Positions 41,697 through 55,090 of a stretch of DNA of 64,000 nucleotides are shown one piece after another. The DNA comes from Eleginops maclovinus (Eukaryota; Chordata; Actinopteri; Perciformes; Eleginopidae). Every line of letters begins with the position of its first letter. Position 1 is the stretch's first letter. A program made the translations under genes and the position numbers. The notes beneath the pieces were generated by a model, which ran no database searches, was not told the DNA's origin, and worked only from the letters and a program-made list of their open reading frames with translations. The DNA lies in assembly GCF_036324505.1 (NCBI RefSeq), contig NC_086350.1, forward strand, positions 16,613,532-16,677,531, read 5' to 3'.

Positions 41697-42787
41697 GAGA
41701 GGTTGAACGAAATTAACCGAAGAAGTGCATTTCCCCTGCCACATGTCTCACCCTGTCCAGTCACAGGCATAATGGCCTCTGCGGTTTTACAGATGCACAC
41801 ATGTCCCAAAGGCTTGTGCATTTAATTTGGCATCAAAAAACATGCATCTAAACAGCAGAGCACACAGCTTAGATTCTCTCCTCCTCCAGGGTGACGTTTC
41901 AGTTTGAACTCGAACAGATATTGCATTACCGATGAAGTCTGAGCACTCAGTGCAACAAGATGCAAGATGTTCTCAGCCCTCAGAACTACTTCTGCAACAC
42001 AGCATTGTCAGACTGTATGACAGACAGTAATTAATTGTTACATACTGAATGTGTGAAGAGAGCAACAGTCACATCCACAGACACAGAATAACTATGTGAC
42101 CAGTAAACAGCTGGACAAAGAAGCATTATAAATATAAGAGCACTTTAAGAACTCAAAACATACGGGCTCTATGTTCAAATGCAAAAACAAAGTCATTTGC
42201 ATTTGTTTCAAAAATATAACTGCTCAACATTTAAGATGATTTAAAGAAAACAATTTAAGTCAACAATCCTTTTAAACAATGATTCAAACTGAGTGTTTTT
42301 ATATATAAGAAAAAAGTACTAACAAATTTGGCAACCTTTACTCCTGACAAATAACTGGCGAACAAAACACAAGCTTTAGCTGGAGCTGAACAAAAGCCTG
42401 AATGAGGGACAGGCTCAGCTGGCATACATTTAACTTTAGCTGCAGACCCTGACACAGTGTGTGTGTGCACGTTGTGTGTGTGCGTGTGTGTATGTGTGTG
42501 GGAAAGAGAGACAAAGAGAGAGAGAGACTTCATGTTAGCAGTCACATCACATAACACTTTGCAACCACATTGATTAAGAGAGTCACCATGCAGACTTATT
42601 TGGACATGGAACAGATTGAAGAATTACTAGCGACCTCTGATTTCATGTGAGGACATTAAAATACTAATGGTTATTGCACTTATAGATCACCTTATTCTAA
42701 ATGTGTTACACTGTTTTTGTTGTTCACACCACTGTGAACTATGCATTCTGTATGTGGTTGTACATAGGTAGACATTTTAAATAATAT

Positions 42788-42791
<4 letters not shown>
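38161..42791. other. Non-coding, probable lrrc4c intron or upstream desert
   Basis: No gene is visible. The segment has an uninterrupted (GA)14 run at 41664-41691 and a short GT/GA-rich patch at about 42455-42530. Frames of 80-122 codons on either strand are not recognisable as proteins. Confidence 0.55.
41664..41691. repeat. (GA)14 microsatellite
   Basis: An uninterrupted GA dinucleotide run. Confidence 0.95.

Positions 42792-42882
<91 letters not shown>
42792..42882. repeat. (TG)45 microsatellite
   Basis: A 91-bp uninterrupted TG array lies about 25 bp from the tail end of SINE copy 2. The array may have grown from the retroposon's tail region or may predate the insertion. Confidence 0.99.
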
Positions 42883-42883
<1 letters not shown>

Positions 42884-42907
42884 TTGCGTATATCTGTGCG
42901 CTTAGAA

Positions 42908-43130
42908 TAAAAAAGAAGATGATATACTGTATTAATCCCAAACGGCAGCCAGTTCGCCGGGGCCCATAGCAGTTGGGGGTTCAGTGCCTTGCTCAAGTGC
43001 ACCTCTGCAGTGCCCAGGAGCTGAACTGGCACCTCTCCAGGTACCAGTTCACGCTCTGTATTTGGTCAGATCGGAGCCCTTCGGTTCCAAGTCCAAGTCC
43101 CTACAGACTGAACCACCGTCTGCTGCCCTA
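42908..43130 (-). mobile_element. tRNA-derived SINE, copy 2
   Basis: This is the same family as the copy at 27210-27530, also on the minus strand. It has an A-box-like TGGTTCAGTCTG (plus coordinates 43104-43115), then TAGGGACTTGGACTTGGAAC, a body with CACTTGAGCAAGGCACTG, and a 3' end TTTGGGATTAATACAGTATA followed by an ATCATCTTCT tail. The B box is degraded. The central part is about 100 bp shorter than in copy 1, and the tail keeps the GGGATTAATA motif seen at 17997-18057. Confidence 0.7.
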
Positions 43131-46100
43131 GCATAGAGAAATTGAATGTCATTATGGTGTATGTATATGTGTGTGTGGGGGTGTTTTGTTTACCCCTCTA
43201 TTGAAGAGGTAGTCCTTTGAGAGACTCAAAGCAAATACTACTGTAAACCCCAAGCTACTGAGGGACAGTAAGAGCCAAAGCCATCCATCAGAACTGGACA
43301 TATTCCCCATATGCAAACAAATAAATTAGAGCACTCGTGTTCAATCAGGCCCACGCCACAGCAGAGCAAAATAACGTGCAAGGATGTTCGTAGATGTGAA
43401 GGGATGCCATATAGTAAACTGGAGATTAAAAATACCATCTTGAGGTGCCAAAGCCAAAATAATAGATCAATATAAGGACAATTGAATAACAAGGCCAAGT
43501 GAATTGGTTCTTAGAAAATAAGAGGAGGCCCAGACGGAGCCTCAAATCTATTCCACCCTTGCGAAGCGTATTGCGCTAAAGATGGACTGTAAGATCTTTG
43601 GATCTCCTTTAAGGGGTGTGTTATCACTGGAAGTGGGCGCATAAGAACCCCCACTGCACACAGCTGTGTGTCACTTTTTGCGGCACTGTGGTGCTGTCGT
43701 CCTCTAGGAATGATTAACCCAGAAGAGCTTAATATAGAAAGTGAGCAAGAAATAGATGGGAGAGAAGGATGATAGGTAAGAAAGAGAGAGAGGGGAGGGC
43801 ATAGAGGACATTATAGTGTTCCATGGAGAGTTTTGTCTTTACCTCTGCACATCAAACCATGTTCACCACCGTTTAGCAATCTGTCTGCTAATTAATCATG
43901 CACTGTAATCAGTCAGAGTCACTGAAATACTCTGCATGTGTTTGTGAGGCTTGGGGTACATCATGTGTGGAGGGAAACGGGTACATAATAGAGACAGACT
44001 GCATGCCGTTTGCTGCTGCAGTGTTCCCTTTTGTGCCTACAATGTTAATGCAATCAGGCTTTGACATTTAGGGTATGCACCTATGTTTCTATATTGCTCT
44101 GGAAAATGCAGTTCAGGGTTTACTTGTACTATGTACTATGTATTCTTGTAAGCCTCAGAAAAGGATAGTGTGTATCCTGATTGCAACAAAGTATGTCATC
44201 TAATAGGTGAAAATGGCTGCAGTATTCATGATGCCTGTAATGATCTCCAGAGTGGTGATATCACAGTGATTGGATATGTATTGACTGCATTGCCACCAGG
44301 GCGGGCAATCATGCCTGCAACTATTCTGGCTAATTGTGACATGGTGGCAGTGGCAGGAGGGGTGGGCTGGGTTAGCATCCGACACAGAACACCAGCCAAG
44401 CCTGCTAGCTCACATACAGCCATCAGCGCTAATCTCCCGCTACGTGCTAACAATAGCGCTGATGTGGTTGCTTTCTGGAGAAGCTTTGCTCCCCCCGAGC
44501 CTGCCTTGTTTGTGCAATGCCCCAGCAGCCAGCCTTCTTTAGCTTTCCCATTACTGAGGGAACAGCAGAGCTGAAATCAGCCGGTGTATTGTCACTCCTA
44601 AGGAATGGCTGAGTGATTGAAGGCACACAGGTTACTGGATTCTGCATCACATGAGCAGGGAAATGTGGAGGATGTGGATCAACATTTCTCTAAACCAATT
44701 GATTTGTACAAAGTACATTGGGATTAGTGACAGAAAAAAAATGTGTTAGGCAAGATAATGGAGATGAGAGGAAGATACAGGACTTGTGTTTAACCTACTG
44801 GACAGAAGAAGAACATTTAGAAAGAGAAACAAAGAGCTACAAGTCAATATAATTAAAGTATATAAAGTAGTTCCACATATTCATTCGTAGTACAGCAGTA
44901 TTTTACTATATGCCACTGAAAAGGTCCAGCAAAAGATGAAGTCACATTTCTGAATGATAGATTTTCAGAAAAGAACTAGTATAGGTAGGGCTAAGTGTTT
45001 TCAGTTTTTATCAACTTTCCCCATAAACATATTCAGTTTTCTTAGATTTTTCTGCTCCCTATACACTGTTTAAACATGTTGCTACAAGAAGATATAGTCA
45101 CCACATCTTACAGTAAGTAGGGCCCTTTAATAACCAACTTCGTTGGTAAGCCTATTTAAAACACATTTAATCTTCATCCATATAAAATAACTTTCAATAA
45201 AATAATGCACTGTAACTTGTTGCTTATTTCAAAAGTAAAGGCATCACATTTGCATTATCTTTAAATTGTGATTGATGTTATGAGTCATTTTCTTTTTTTC
45301 TTTACTTTTCACAGCCTCATGTATCTTAAGCATTGTGATTATACATGTATTTGTCTTATTTATACTCTACTGTACTGTGTATATGCTCGAGATAAGATAT
45401 GATCTACCTCTTTCTCAGTATCCCACCCTGTATTTACTTTCATATTTGTAAGCACATGTTGTGTAGCACATTTTAAGGTCTTTAAACAGCCCCTGGGCAT
45501 TGAGCTTAAAACATGGAAAATTACATTGGACCTCTGTTGCACTGAAAAGGGGAGGGCAACCCCCCTGGTATGTCAAAGTTTAATCCTTCATTTTAACACA
45601 CTCCCTCAAGCTTTCCTTATTTGTCCTCTGTACTTTATCTTCCTGCACCTTGAGGATATTCAAAGGCATAAACTGTGGGTAATACCCGAGATATGTTCAC
45701 TTCTACATATTGTCTTCTTACATTCTAGAAACTGCAACCGGACTGTCATTCAAAAATGCTATTTTCCTGGAAGCAGGAGCATCTTTATGCCCGACATTTC
45801 TTTGATTGTCATGAGAAAGGTTTCACTAAACCGCTAAGCTGAATGACAGCCAAAGACACAGTTAGAGTAGTGGGACTGCAATGTCACACACGACGGCAGG
45901 TTAGTAGGAATCTGGCAAGTGGACTTAGTCTTGTTGTCGTAGTTCATGAGCGGGTCTGACACCTAAAGCCACAGAAACCACACTCCCTACACGGGCCTTT
46001 TGAGGCACACATCACTGTTCTTGGCCTGTTACCCATTTTCAAGGTGAGAAAGGCATTACACTAAATTGGTGAGATATTTCACAATCAAATAAATGGATGA

Positions 46101-49000
46101 GGAGGAAATGGCCAATGAGTTTATTTGCTCTTTGCAGTTAGAAGTTTTACTCTTGCATCTATTATCAAAACACAATATGTTGACAAGGTTCCTCAAAGGT
46201 AAATCTTTATTCTTAATACAGAGAGCAATCCAAGCATTTTTTTGTATTTATTCAACTCAGTTTGATGAGTTTTAAGTTGCTTGGGAAGGTGTTGACCATT
46301 GAAATAATATATATATATATATATCACACATTATACTACTCTGCTTCAAAGATTGTATTAAATTGGCCTTAATTATGTCATTCCTAACCACTGGCTATAG
46401 GGTGGGTGTGGATCAACATGTGTTTCCATTTTAACGTATGTCAGTATTGTTAGATCCTGTGTGCCAAGGTGACACTTGCCAAACATAAATATAATGACAA
46501 TGAACATAGTTGAATCCTTTTGCATAAAAGTTTGAATAGTTTGCGGAAAAAACTTGTAAGAAAATTATCATTCCACTTCAAAGATTTAAGCTGAACTTTC
46601 TCATTAAAGCATATAAGACAATACAGTTCTTGTTAGCAGGTTCCAGCATTGCTCCATCAATTAATGTGGATAAGGGTCTACTTCACAGAGGCTGTAATCA
46701 CGATTCAGCCGATGCTTTGATGTTTGAACAAATGAGTACAACAATTGTGGAACTGTCTTATGCAGATTGGTTCCCCTATTTCACACCAGAGAACACTAGA
46801 TCTTCTCTAAGTCAGTGAATCTCTTTTCCTTCACATTGATGAAATCCTTCATTGTCACGTTAAATGAGACAATGGAGTATCCGAGCTTCTAGGGAGGACA
46901 TAAAAACCTTACTCTACTCTTTCCCTGTTTGCCCTCCCATCTATTTAAGTCTATTTGCATTTTTGACATTTATGGGTGTGCATCTTACACATGCAGTAAA
47001 ATATATGACTTTTACAGCTTATCTACTGATTGATAGCTGCCATTTTTAACTGGATATAATGATCGCCACATCCCACCACAAAAGTTACTGTGCAGGGTCT
47101 GATGTTGTGCCAAAATCTCCACAGAGTCACTTTCATTCTTCATTAAAATCTAATGTATCTTTGGAAGACAGAAGCCATAGAAGGTCATATATAGAGCCCC
47201 CAACACCCTTTGTTTTTTACGCATCATTTTACTCGTTTCAAAACTCAAATGAAACCAAAATAAGAATGAAAAAAAGGTAAGATTCCCATAGAAAGTCAAA
47301 TACAAAGCCCCCAATACACACAGCGATAAAGAAATGGCAAGGCAGCGGTTCCTGACTTATACTTCCCATAATCAGGATGTGTTTGTCCTCCAAAAGACCT
47401 TGTCCTTTCTTATCAGTCAACCTGTCAGGTCCATTGTGATCTTGTCCTGGTTACAATAGCAAGAACTTGTTTCTGCTCTGTCTCCACACTGAAGTGGTTT
47501 AAGGCCGTAAGGGACACCTCACATTCATATGACCTCTTTACCATCAAACTCCACATTCCAAATCCAGCATCGCAAAAATAAGTAGCACAGCAGAACTGTG
47601 CCTTAGAGCAGAGAAATATGCAATATGATGCCCAGGACATGATAGTGCCTTAATACAATAAAGAACCACCTAGAATAGAAGCTAATATAAACAGAAAGAG
47701 TCCAACTCTTTCATGCTCATATTAGTGTCATGCTAATGCAGAGCACACTGGTGGAAGGAGGAGGAGGAAGAGGAAGGATTGCGTGCCAGTGACTGTCGGG
47801 GTCCCACCTGTTTCATCATGCACAGAAGAACCTTTTAACCTGTCCACATTGTCCTTAAAAACACATGTCTCCCAAAGGGCTTTTTCATCCTCTCTGAAAA
47901 CAGCTCATTCTGGATAAAACGGCTGATTTAACATATACCACCTGATTACGAGTCATTTTTTTCCCTGCTCTGTTTCAACATTAGACCCTTTAACTCTTCT
48001 TCAGATCAGATGCAGGTTTGAAACAAGACACAACCTTTTCATGTCAATAGCATTGTGGAAAAGGGAGACCTACATCACAGAAATTATTCTACAAGCACTT
48101 GAAATGCTTTTGAGGAAAACAAAAGGAAAAATTGCAGATGAGCTGTGCACCCTAAACCCATGTGTGTATCCACATTAAAATAAACACTCTGTCCTACATA
48201 CTGTATAAACCTCCACACTATGCAGTCCAACAGAGAAAAAGCAAATCTTTACAACTCATGAATATTACAATGAGCTGGATCTGGGTCATTAATATGACAC
48301 AGTAGTTACACTGGAGCCCAATTAGCAGTTAACATAGAGCCTGGAATGTTCCCCTGTTACTGTACATAATCACTATATCACTGCGACAGTCTTCAGATCA
48401 GCAAAGGATCAAACCGCACAATCACGTACAGGAAATATCAAGGACTTTACTACATAAAGCTCGACTAATTGTGGAGGTCTTGGTTGCTTGAGATTATATT
48501 CTCAACCAAATAAAAAAAAAATGTACCTGGAGTGCCGTGGTATCAGGATAGTGATAGAGAATATCATGTAAATGTGACGTCTGAGGCTCAATACCCACTG
48601 TGGGACCACTGTTTGAAGCTTGACTTAGGTGAGAAATTCCAAATACCTGAAATGTGACTATTTCACAAAGTCAGTTAAGAGGTATTAGCAAAAAAGTAAA
48701 TGAAATCATCTGTAAGAAATAAGTTCTTCCTTCAAGTTCACAGAAATCCCACCAGATCCATTTAATAAGAACCTTTCTGTGGTTCAAACATTTGACATAA
48801 TGCACCTACATTTCTTACATTTCCCTTGGAACATATCAGCCATTGGTTAAGCTATGCTAAAGTATTAACTATAACAAAATGAAATATGACAAGGCCTTGA
48901 ATTGTTTGCAACTTTGTTTCTCTCCTCAGCGACACACAGGCTGCAGCCAAATGCTGAGGAGTCTGGCACGGGCTGCAGGAGGCTAGCCATTGGGCTACAG
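43131..49000. other. Non-coding, probable lrrc4c intron or upstream desert
   Basis: No gene is recognisable. The 134-codon plus-strand frame at 44170-44574 overlaps several other open frames on both strands, in a locally GC-richer block (about 44150-44650). That pattern fits composition, and the block is a better candidate for conserved regulatory DNA than for a protein. A local 32-bp repeat pair lies at 47175-47206 and 47286-47317, and a short (AT)n run at 46306-46324. Confidence 0.55.
47175..47317. repeat. Local diverged direct repeat pair (32 bp, 111 bp apart)
   Basis: CCATAGAAGGTCATATATAG... at 47175-47206 and CCATAGAAAGTCAAATACAA... at 47286-47317 match at about 27 of 32 positions, both running into AGCCCCCAA. 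The flanks do not match. Confidence 0.7.
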
Positions 49001-49046
49001 ATAGAGAGACAGAGAGAGAGAGAGACAGAGAGAGAGAGAGACAGAC

Positions 49047-49136
<90 letters not shown>
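49001..49136. repeat. Compound (GA)n(GACA)n(CA)n microsatellite
   Basis: Interrupted GA runs pass into about a dozen tandem GACA units and then about 19 CA units. Reading frames of alternating simple residues across it on both strands are artefacts. Confidence 0.98.
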
Positions 49137-49138
<2 letters not shown>

Positions 49139-52100
49139 TCCTTTTCTCATCCAGCATTATTAGCTATCCCACGACTGTTTTACATAACAGCAGTTGCTTT
49201 TGTTTAAAAATGTGTTTATTTTTCTTAATTATGTTGTTTTTCATAATTGCATTTAATTGTAGCTTTATGTTGAGCTGAGTACATTTTAAAGACCAAGAAG
49301 CTGTGACATTCAAACTTAAAAAGATCAAATGGTCGTTCACAATGACATACATTTACTGTTTATCTTGGTTCCTGTTTGGAAACAACTGCAATATTTTCAT
49401 TATATGAGGTTGCATCTGTTTAAGATTATTTATTGTTGTATATAAAGGAGATTGCCCATTAACTGGGCATGCATGAGCCCCCTTAATTTATCCAAGCCTG
49501 CATGCAGTTAGTGTTTCAGAACCTAAAGCATTTATTTTCCCTCTCACACATGCAGTGGAGGAGCAGACTGACAGCCCCTGTCACAAGGCCTTGACCTAGC
49601 AGTGAAACAGACTGGTACCTCAGCAGACTCCATAGAGACAACTTGGATTAAATCAAGTGTAAGTCTATCCTTGTCAGATCAAAACTATCATAGTAGGGCA
49701 GGCTTGCCTACATGCAGGTGCCAGGATGAGTGACACATTAAGGTCAGAGACTAACAGGGGAAGTGTGTAAGTGTGTAAGTGTAAAAACAAAATACAAAAA
49801 GATAACTACACTTACAACCAATACACATGCAGATAAAACAATACATTAAGTGCGCATGCATGCACATGCACTCACGAGTGATAACTAAAATATTGTAAAC
49901 ACACAATATGTAATCTGATTTGCAATTGGAGCATTCTGTTGTGTTTCTGTAAGGTTTTTGTTTGACTCATACATTTATTGTAGATGGGATTATCTTTCTT
50001 ATTTAGCAATCTTGAAAGTCTTTATACTGTAAGTGTGTGTCAGTGGTCAAGGACAAAGAACATGATCAAAGGCAAAATGTCTGTATAGTTCCACAGTCTG
50101 AGAATGTGTGACTGATAGCAGGGGTGTGACCACACTGTGGCTTTGACTGATGACCAGAATCCTGCTGAGATGCTGAGCTGAGCTACCATGTGATTGCCAG
50201 CCTGATTGTGATTATGAGTTAAAAAGCAGATCTGAGAGACAGACGGTAGAGCTCGACCCAGATGTCCAGATCACAGACACTCATTCTGCACCCGTGGGTC
50301 TGCAGAAGGCACCGGTTTAGGAGGGCACATGCATGAGCTTTCACGCACACAAAAACATTACAATAGCAAAAATGGACATACAAAAACAGGGTTCCTTTTG
50401 ATCTTTCTGTCTTTTAAAAATTGTGTTCCAGAACATACAAATCGGACTATCAGACATTGAATGTACACATGATTTAAATAAATGGTTTAACCATCTATAA
50501 ATGTTTTCTGTCTCTTAGTTTTTTCATTAGAGCTAAACGTATTGGACAGGTACAAAATACAACTACGAGAAAGAGAGGTTTTTTTGGTCTTTTCTTAATC
50601 ATTGAATGAGCAGCAGCCTGTTTAATAGTCAAAGCATGATGAGACTAATTTACTTGCTGGTGTAAGTGCCGCCAAACTCAGGGTCAAACCCTGAGGAAGG
50701 CTGCTGAAATGCATTGGCTTTTAAAAGTATAGCTTTTGTGATGTGTAATCAAAGGCCAGTAGATTTTTCATTTCTGTTTTTTTTTCTTGATTTGAAGCCC
50801 ATTGCAACAGCTGCAAGGTTGTGGCATATTTTGTTGCCATACAGTATACTATGTTTCTAGATCTTCTGCATGTTGATGATTTTACCTGAGGTAACTACAT
50901 CATAGTATAACATATTCTCAACTACCCCTGCAGATAAAACAAGCACATTGTTATGGACAAAACACCATATTAGAGAAAAGCTTCCTCTCCGCCGGGAGAA
51001 GCCCACCAGCTCTATCAGGTCAAGTATCCATTACGGCTACAGTGTATTTTCTTTTCATCTCAAACACAACACAACCCTTCAAGTTAAAAGGTAAACAGTA
51101 CATTCTCTTGTGTGCACATGCTAACATCCTCTATGAAAGAGCTATTTTCTCTTTCTTCAAAAAACACTCTCAGACTGAAAAGGGACTCATTTGGTTCACA
51201 GGATAGAAACAAATCACATTAATGAACCTAGATCCTAGAACTTAGATTCACTATCATTTGAAGCAGACCAAACAGACCAAAAGGCTTTTGAAATAGCCTG
51301 CTGTTTGAACATCCAGATTCTTAATGTTTTTGTCATTGAAGGCCAGTGTCAATACATCTATTTTAGCTAGCAGCTCATAAGCTTCCAGGGGATGCGCTAG
51401 GCATGACTCTGTTGCTATGCGACCACTAAAAACCAGTTTGAAGGGCATCTCTCTAGTTCAAATGTTTTCAACTTTGAGTGTTTAAAGCACAGAGCACTGA
51501 GCATGCTCAGCTAACTCTAAAGTCAACAACAAAAGATTGAAAAGACAACGCCTGGGAGTGAGATCTCCTTTCTTAACCTGCCTTCCTTTTTCTTCTTTAT
51601 TGTCTTTTGCTTTTATTCTTAGGACTTAGGAATTCAGTGAGCGATATTTCAGTACCATTTAACCTTAAATTTAACGGCAGGAAAAAATGTGGTGGCTGGG
51701 GCCTTTTCACTTTAAACAGACACTGCTTAGGTGCCTCGGAGGCAGGAAGACTGACTCCTTTGTGTTGCATATGTTTTATTTTTCTGTTAATGTGTGTTTA
51801 TATTTGTGTGTGTTTGAGAGGGAGAGAATGCAGTTTTGAGTACAGTACTAATGCAAGCAGTTATTAACAGAGCCCTCGCACCAGTCCTACCTCGGGTGCT
51901 GTCACTTTCACTTAGTAACATGTGACATTCCAGTGAGGTCAAGACAGGGGGGACTGGCAGCAGAGGAGAAGGTGAGGATTGCTAAGTTGAAAAGACACCA
52001 TCATCACAACTGGCTAGGTGGGTGATGTAAGGCAAGTGGTGAGTAATGATGCACCCTGAATTCAGGTCAGTGCTTTGAGCTGAATTTTACGAAAGGAAGC

Positions 52101-54810
52101 GAAGAAACAGGGAAATAGTGGTGGAGTGGAAGAATTCCTTTTAAGCCCCGAGTCACAGCAGCAGCAAAAATATATCAAGCTGTAATGTTTCAAAATAGCC
52201 AAGAACCCAAGCAAACACCCCACATTGTTACCACGCTGTACACTCTTATCTAAATCCCATTTAATCCACTTCTGTTTCCATTGTAAGACTGGCAGTAGAG
52301 AGAAAGACGGTGTAAAAAATATATAAAAAAAAAAAAAAAGAAGCAATGCTCCCTGGCCCCTAGAATGACAGAATGGCACTTTTATGATGTCTCCCAGATT
52401 ATTCCCTGAGATGGATGGGTTGAGCTGGAACACCAATTGATTAATCCATCGACGGGCGGAATGTGCAGCGGCTGTCCCCCTGCTCAGCTGTTCTTTCCCT
52501 GGACAGAACATTCAACCAGACATGCTGGAGAGGATGACTAATGAGTGGGAATAGAGCACATACCGTTCACGTCTGTCTGTTTATGCGTGATGCGCCCAAG
52601 ATGCTTGCTTGTGTCTGCTCAATAGGGTAGATTATATTATACAAGAATGAACAACATACAGTCTCAGGTTCAGACGATTGTTCACATCGGTGTAGCAAGA
52701 TGGAAACAACTCCCTTTTTTCTGCTATAAAGATTACATGTGAATACTATTGTGACAGAGAACTTGCAGTGAAAACTCAGTGACAAATTGCTAGTTTTTTA
52801 ACAGCAAATCTATCTGAGCACAACACTCTCTTGAAAGCACTGCATTCATCATTTAACAGCAGTGCACTTAAAAAGAAACTGAGGTTTTTCTTTTATCACA
52901 TTCACAACATCTGCCTGGGATGCAGACTTGCAACAACGTGTCAGTGACCATCACGTTAGAGCTTACTCATTCGCCTGCTTATGACAGCATTTTCAAAACG
53001 TCAATTCCTTTAAGGTGACTCTCTTTCTGCCTACCTGTGAAAGTATACAGATTTATCAACGTGAGCCTGACCTTGTGTATACAAGAAGCAATCATCACCG
53101 GTGATGTACTTTTCAAAAGCTTTAACTAAAATCACTACTGCTTTCTGCCCTAACCTCAAAATCTTTACAAATGTTTTCCACTGAGAGCTTATAATTATGT
53201 GAATAGATCATGTTAGGAAACATTTTAACACTTTCTTTGTGAACTTTATCAGTGAGCTAGATTTACAACTTTTGCATTTTCTTCCTTCTTTTGCCAAAGT
53301 ATTTGAATTAATAAAGACAAATGTATGTATTAAAGTTTACTTAGTACATACACATATGCTCTGCCAGCTATTGTAAGAAAAAAAGGCAACAAATGGATCA
53401 TTTGATAGTGTTTTCATTAACAAACTTACGACCCTCCTTGTAATAAAGCCAACATTTGGGCTCTGAATTTGATGTATGTAAACCATTATGTGGATTATGT
53501 GAGCTTCATTTATATTTTTGTAGAGTAAAGGCCTCTTTCACCTCCAATATTAGGGCTTCCCCCCTTCAGAATCCCCGCATTACACTGCTTGTCTCCAATA
53601 CAAAAGGCAAGAGAGTAGATAGCGGATCACTGTACCAGTTCCCTTTCTCTTAGAATAAAACCCCTGAGAGGTTTTATACCCAAAGAAGATGAAAAATGTA
53701 GGGGTAGCTCCATTATTGATACAAGTCCCCAGCAGTGAAGAAATGAATGCTAATGGTGTCCTAAGCTGGGTTTTAGAGAGATTAATCCGATTTGAGAAAT
53801 GAACATTTTATTATATGGCACAAAGTGCTGGCCCTGATCTGAACTGAGTCACCGGCTGAGGAGGGGAAAAATGACAAAGGAGTGTGGAAAGGGAACACGG
53901 GTATACAGTCTGTCGCTTCACAAGATTCTGGCACCTCATTGCAGTCGTGCCCTTTTCCAGCTGACAAGTTCATTAATTTTCTGACACAGCTGCTTGGAAT
54001 GATTTTCAATAGATAAGACACACAACAATGGCTGGAGAAAATGGACATGAAACAGCTATCTATGGTAGCAACATTATCAGCTGAGGACTGGCTTTGTGTG
54101 AGCAGCAGGAAGTCCTTCGTCCCAGTGCAGAACCTGCTCTAAGGCTATTTCCCACTGCTTAGAAGGACTAATAGGGACACACTTGGGATACAGCTGTTGT
54201 CACTCTAGCATAGTGAAATAAACAAACACGGAGTTTCCCAGTGAATCAGTACACTTTAAAGTCCTTTGCTCCTTATGTTGGCTCGATCGTTATATAGCAT
54301 ATGACATCCCAAACCTACAGCCCACATCCATCTTCAACATAATCTCCACTGGGATTAGAAGGTTTTCAAAGTGTTAAATGGGGAGGAGGAAAAGTCTTTC
54401 TACTTATTACTATGAATCATTCTGCACCAGTTGCCAACAAACAACTGCAATCTTGGGAATATATAGGGGGGGATTTATCATGCTAAAGCCTCTGACAGGG
54501 CAAAAACATAAAATGAGCAGTCTAATTTGTCTCCCCAAGGTGATGTCACTCCATCATATAGAGGGCTTTTCTTTCAGTGGGTGAATAATGTCTGCCATGT
54601 TTCTCACTTTCACAGGTGAGAGATGCAATTCATTCTTTGTCTGAGGAGTGACAGTCACCTCTATTTATGCTTTTACGACCAACACCAGTTTATCAGCAAC
54701 ATGACAGACATCTATTTTTAAAGCTCACCTGCAATGATATGGAAAATGTAACATAGGATATCAATTTAGTGGATTGATTATCCTAAAATACTCTTAATCC
54801 TTTACTAATA
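49137..54810. other. Non-coding, probable lrrc4c intron or upstream desert
   Basis: I see no gene. The sequence is mostly unique and AT-rich, with a 15-base A run near 52325. GC-balanced stretches near 53820-54200 look non-repetitive. The 149-codon minus frame at 52062-52511 contains a low-complexity phenylalanine run made by the poly(A) tract and matches no family I know. Confidence 0.55.
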
Positions 54811-55090
54811 TAGGTAGGTAGGTTGGTAGGTAGGTAGGTAGGTAGGTAGGTAGGTAGGTAGGTAGGTAGGTAGGTAGGTAGGTAGGTAGGTAGGTAGGTA
54901 GGTAGGTGGGTAGGTGGGTAGGTGGGTAGGTGGGTAGGTAGGTAGGTAGGTAGGTAGGTAGGTAGGTAGGTAGGTAGGTAGGTAGGTAGGTAGGTAGGTA
55001 GGTAGGTAGGTAGGTAGGTAGGTAGGTAGGTAGGTAGGTAGATGGATAGACTGATAGACAGACGGATAGATAGGTATGTAGATAGATAAA
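54811..55090. repeat. (TAGG)n array with a GATA/GACA-type degenerate end
   Basis: About 57 tandem TAGG units run to 55040. At about 54905-54938 every second unit is changed to TGGG, giving an 8-bp GGTAGGTG subrepeat amplified four times. From 55041 the array decays into GATAGA/GACAGACG-like units. The frame of repeated Tyr-Leu-Pro-Thr on the minus strand is an artefact. Confidence 0.98.

Noticed and set aside
44170..44574. 134-codon plus-strand open frame
   Set aside because: Several other frames are open in the same place on both strands, so composition is the simpler cause.
48852..49207. Cys-Val, Leu-Ser and Thr-Asp-Arg-Gln repeat frames
   Set aside because: Translations of the GA/GACA/CA compound microsatellite on either strand.
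52062..52511. 149-codon minus-strand open frame
   Set aside because: It includes a phenylalanine run from a poly(A) tract and has no recognisable motif.
54811..55040. Possible CRISPR-like or satellite array
   Set aside because: A 4-bp unit without spacers is a simple microsatellite.
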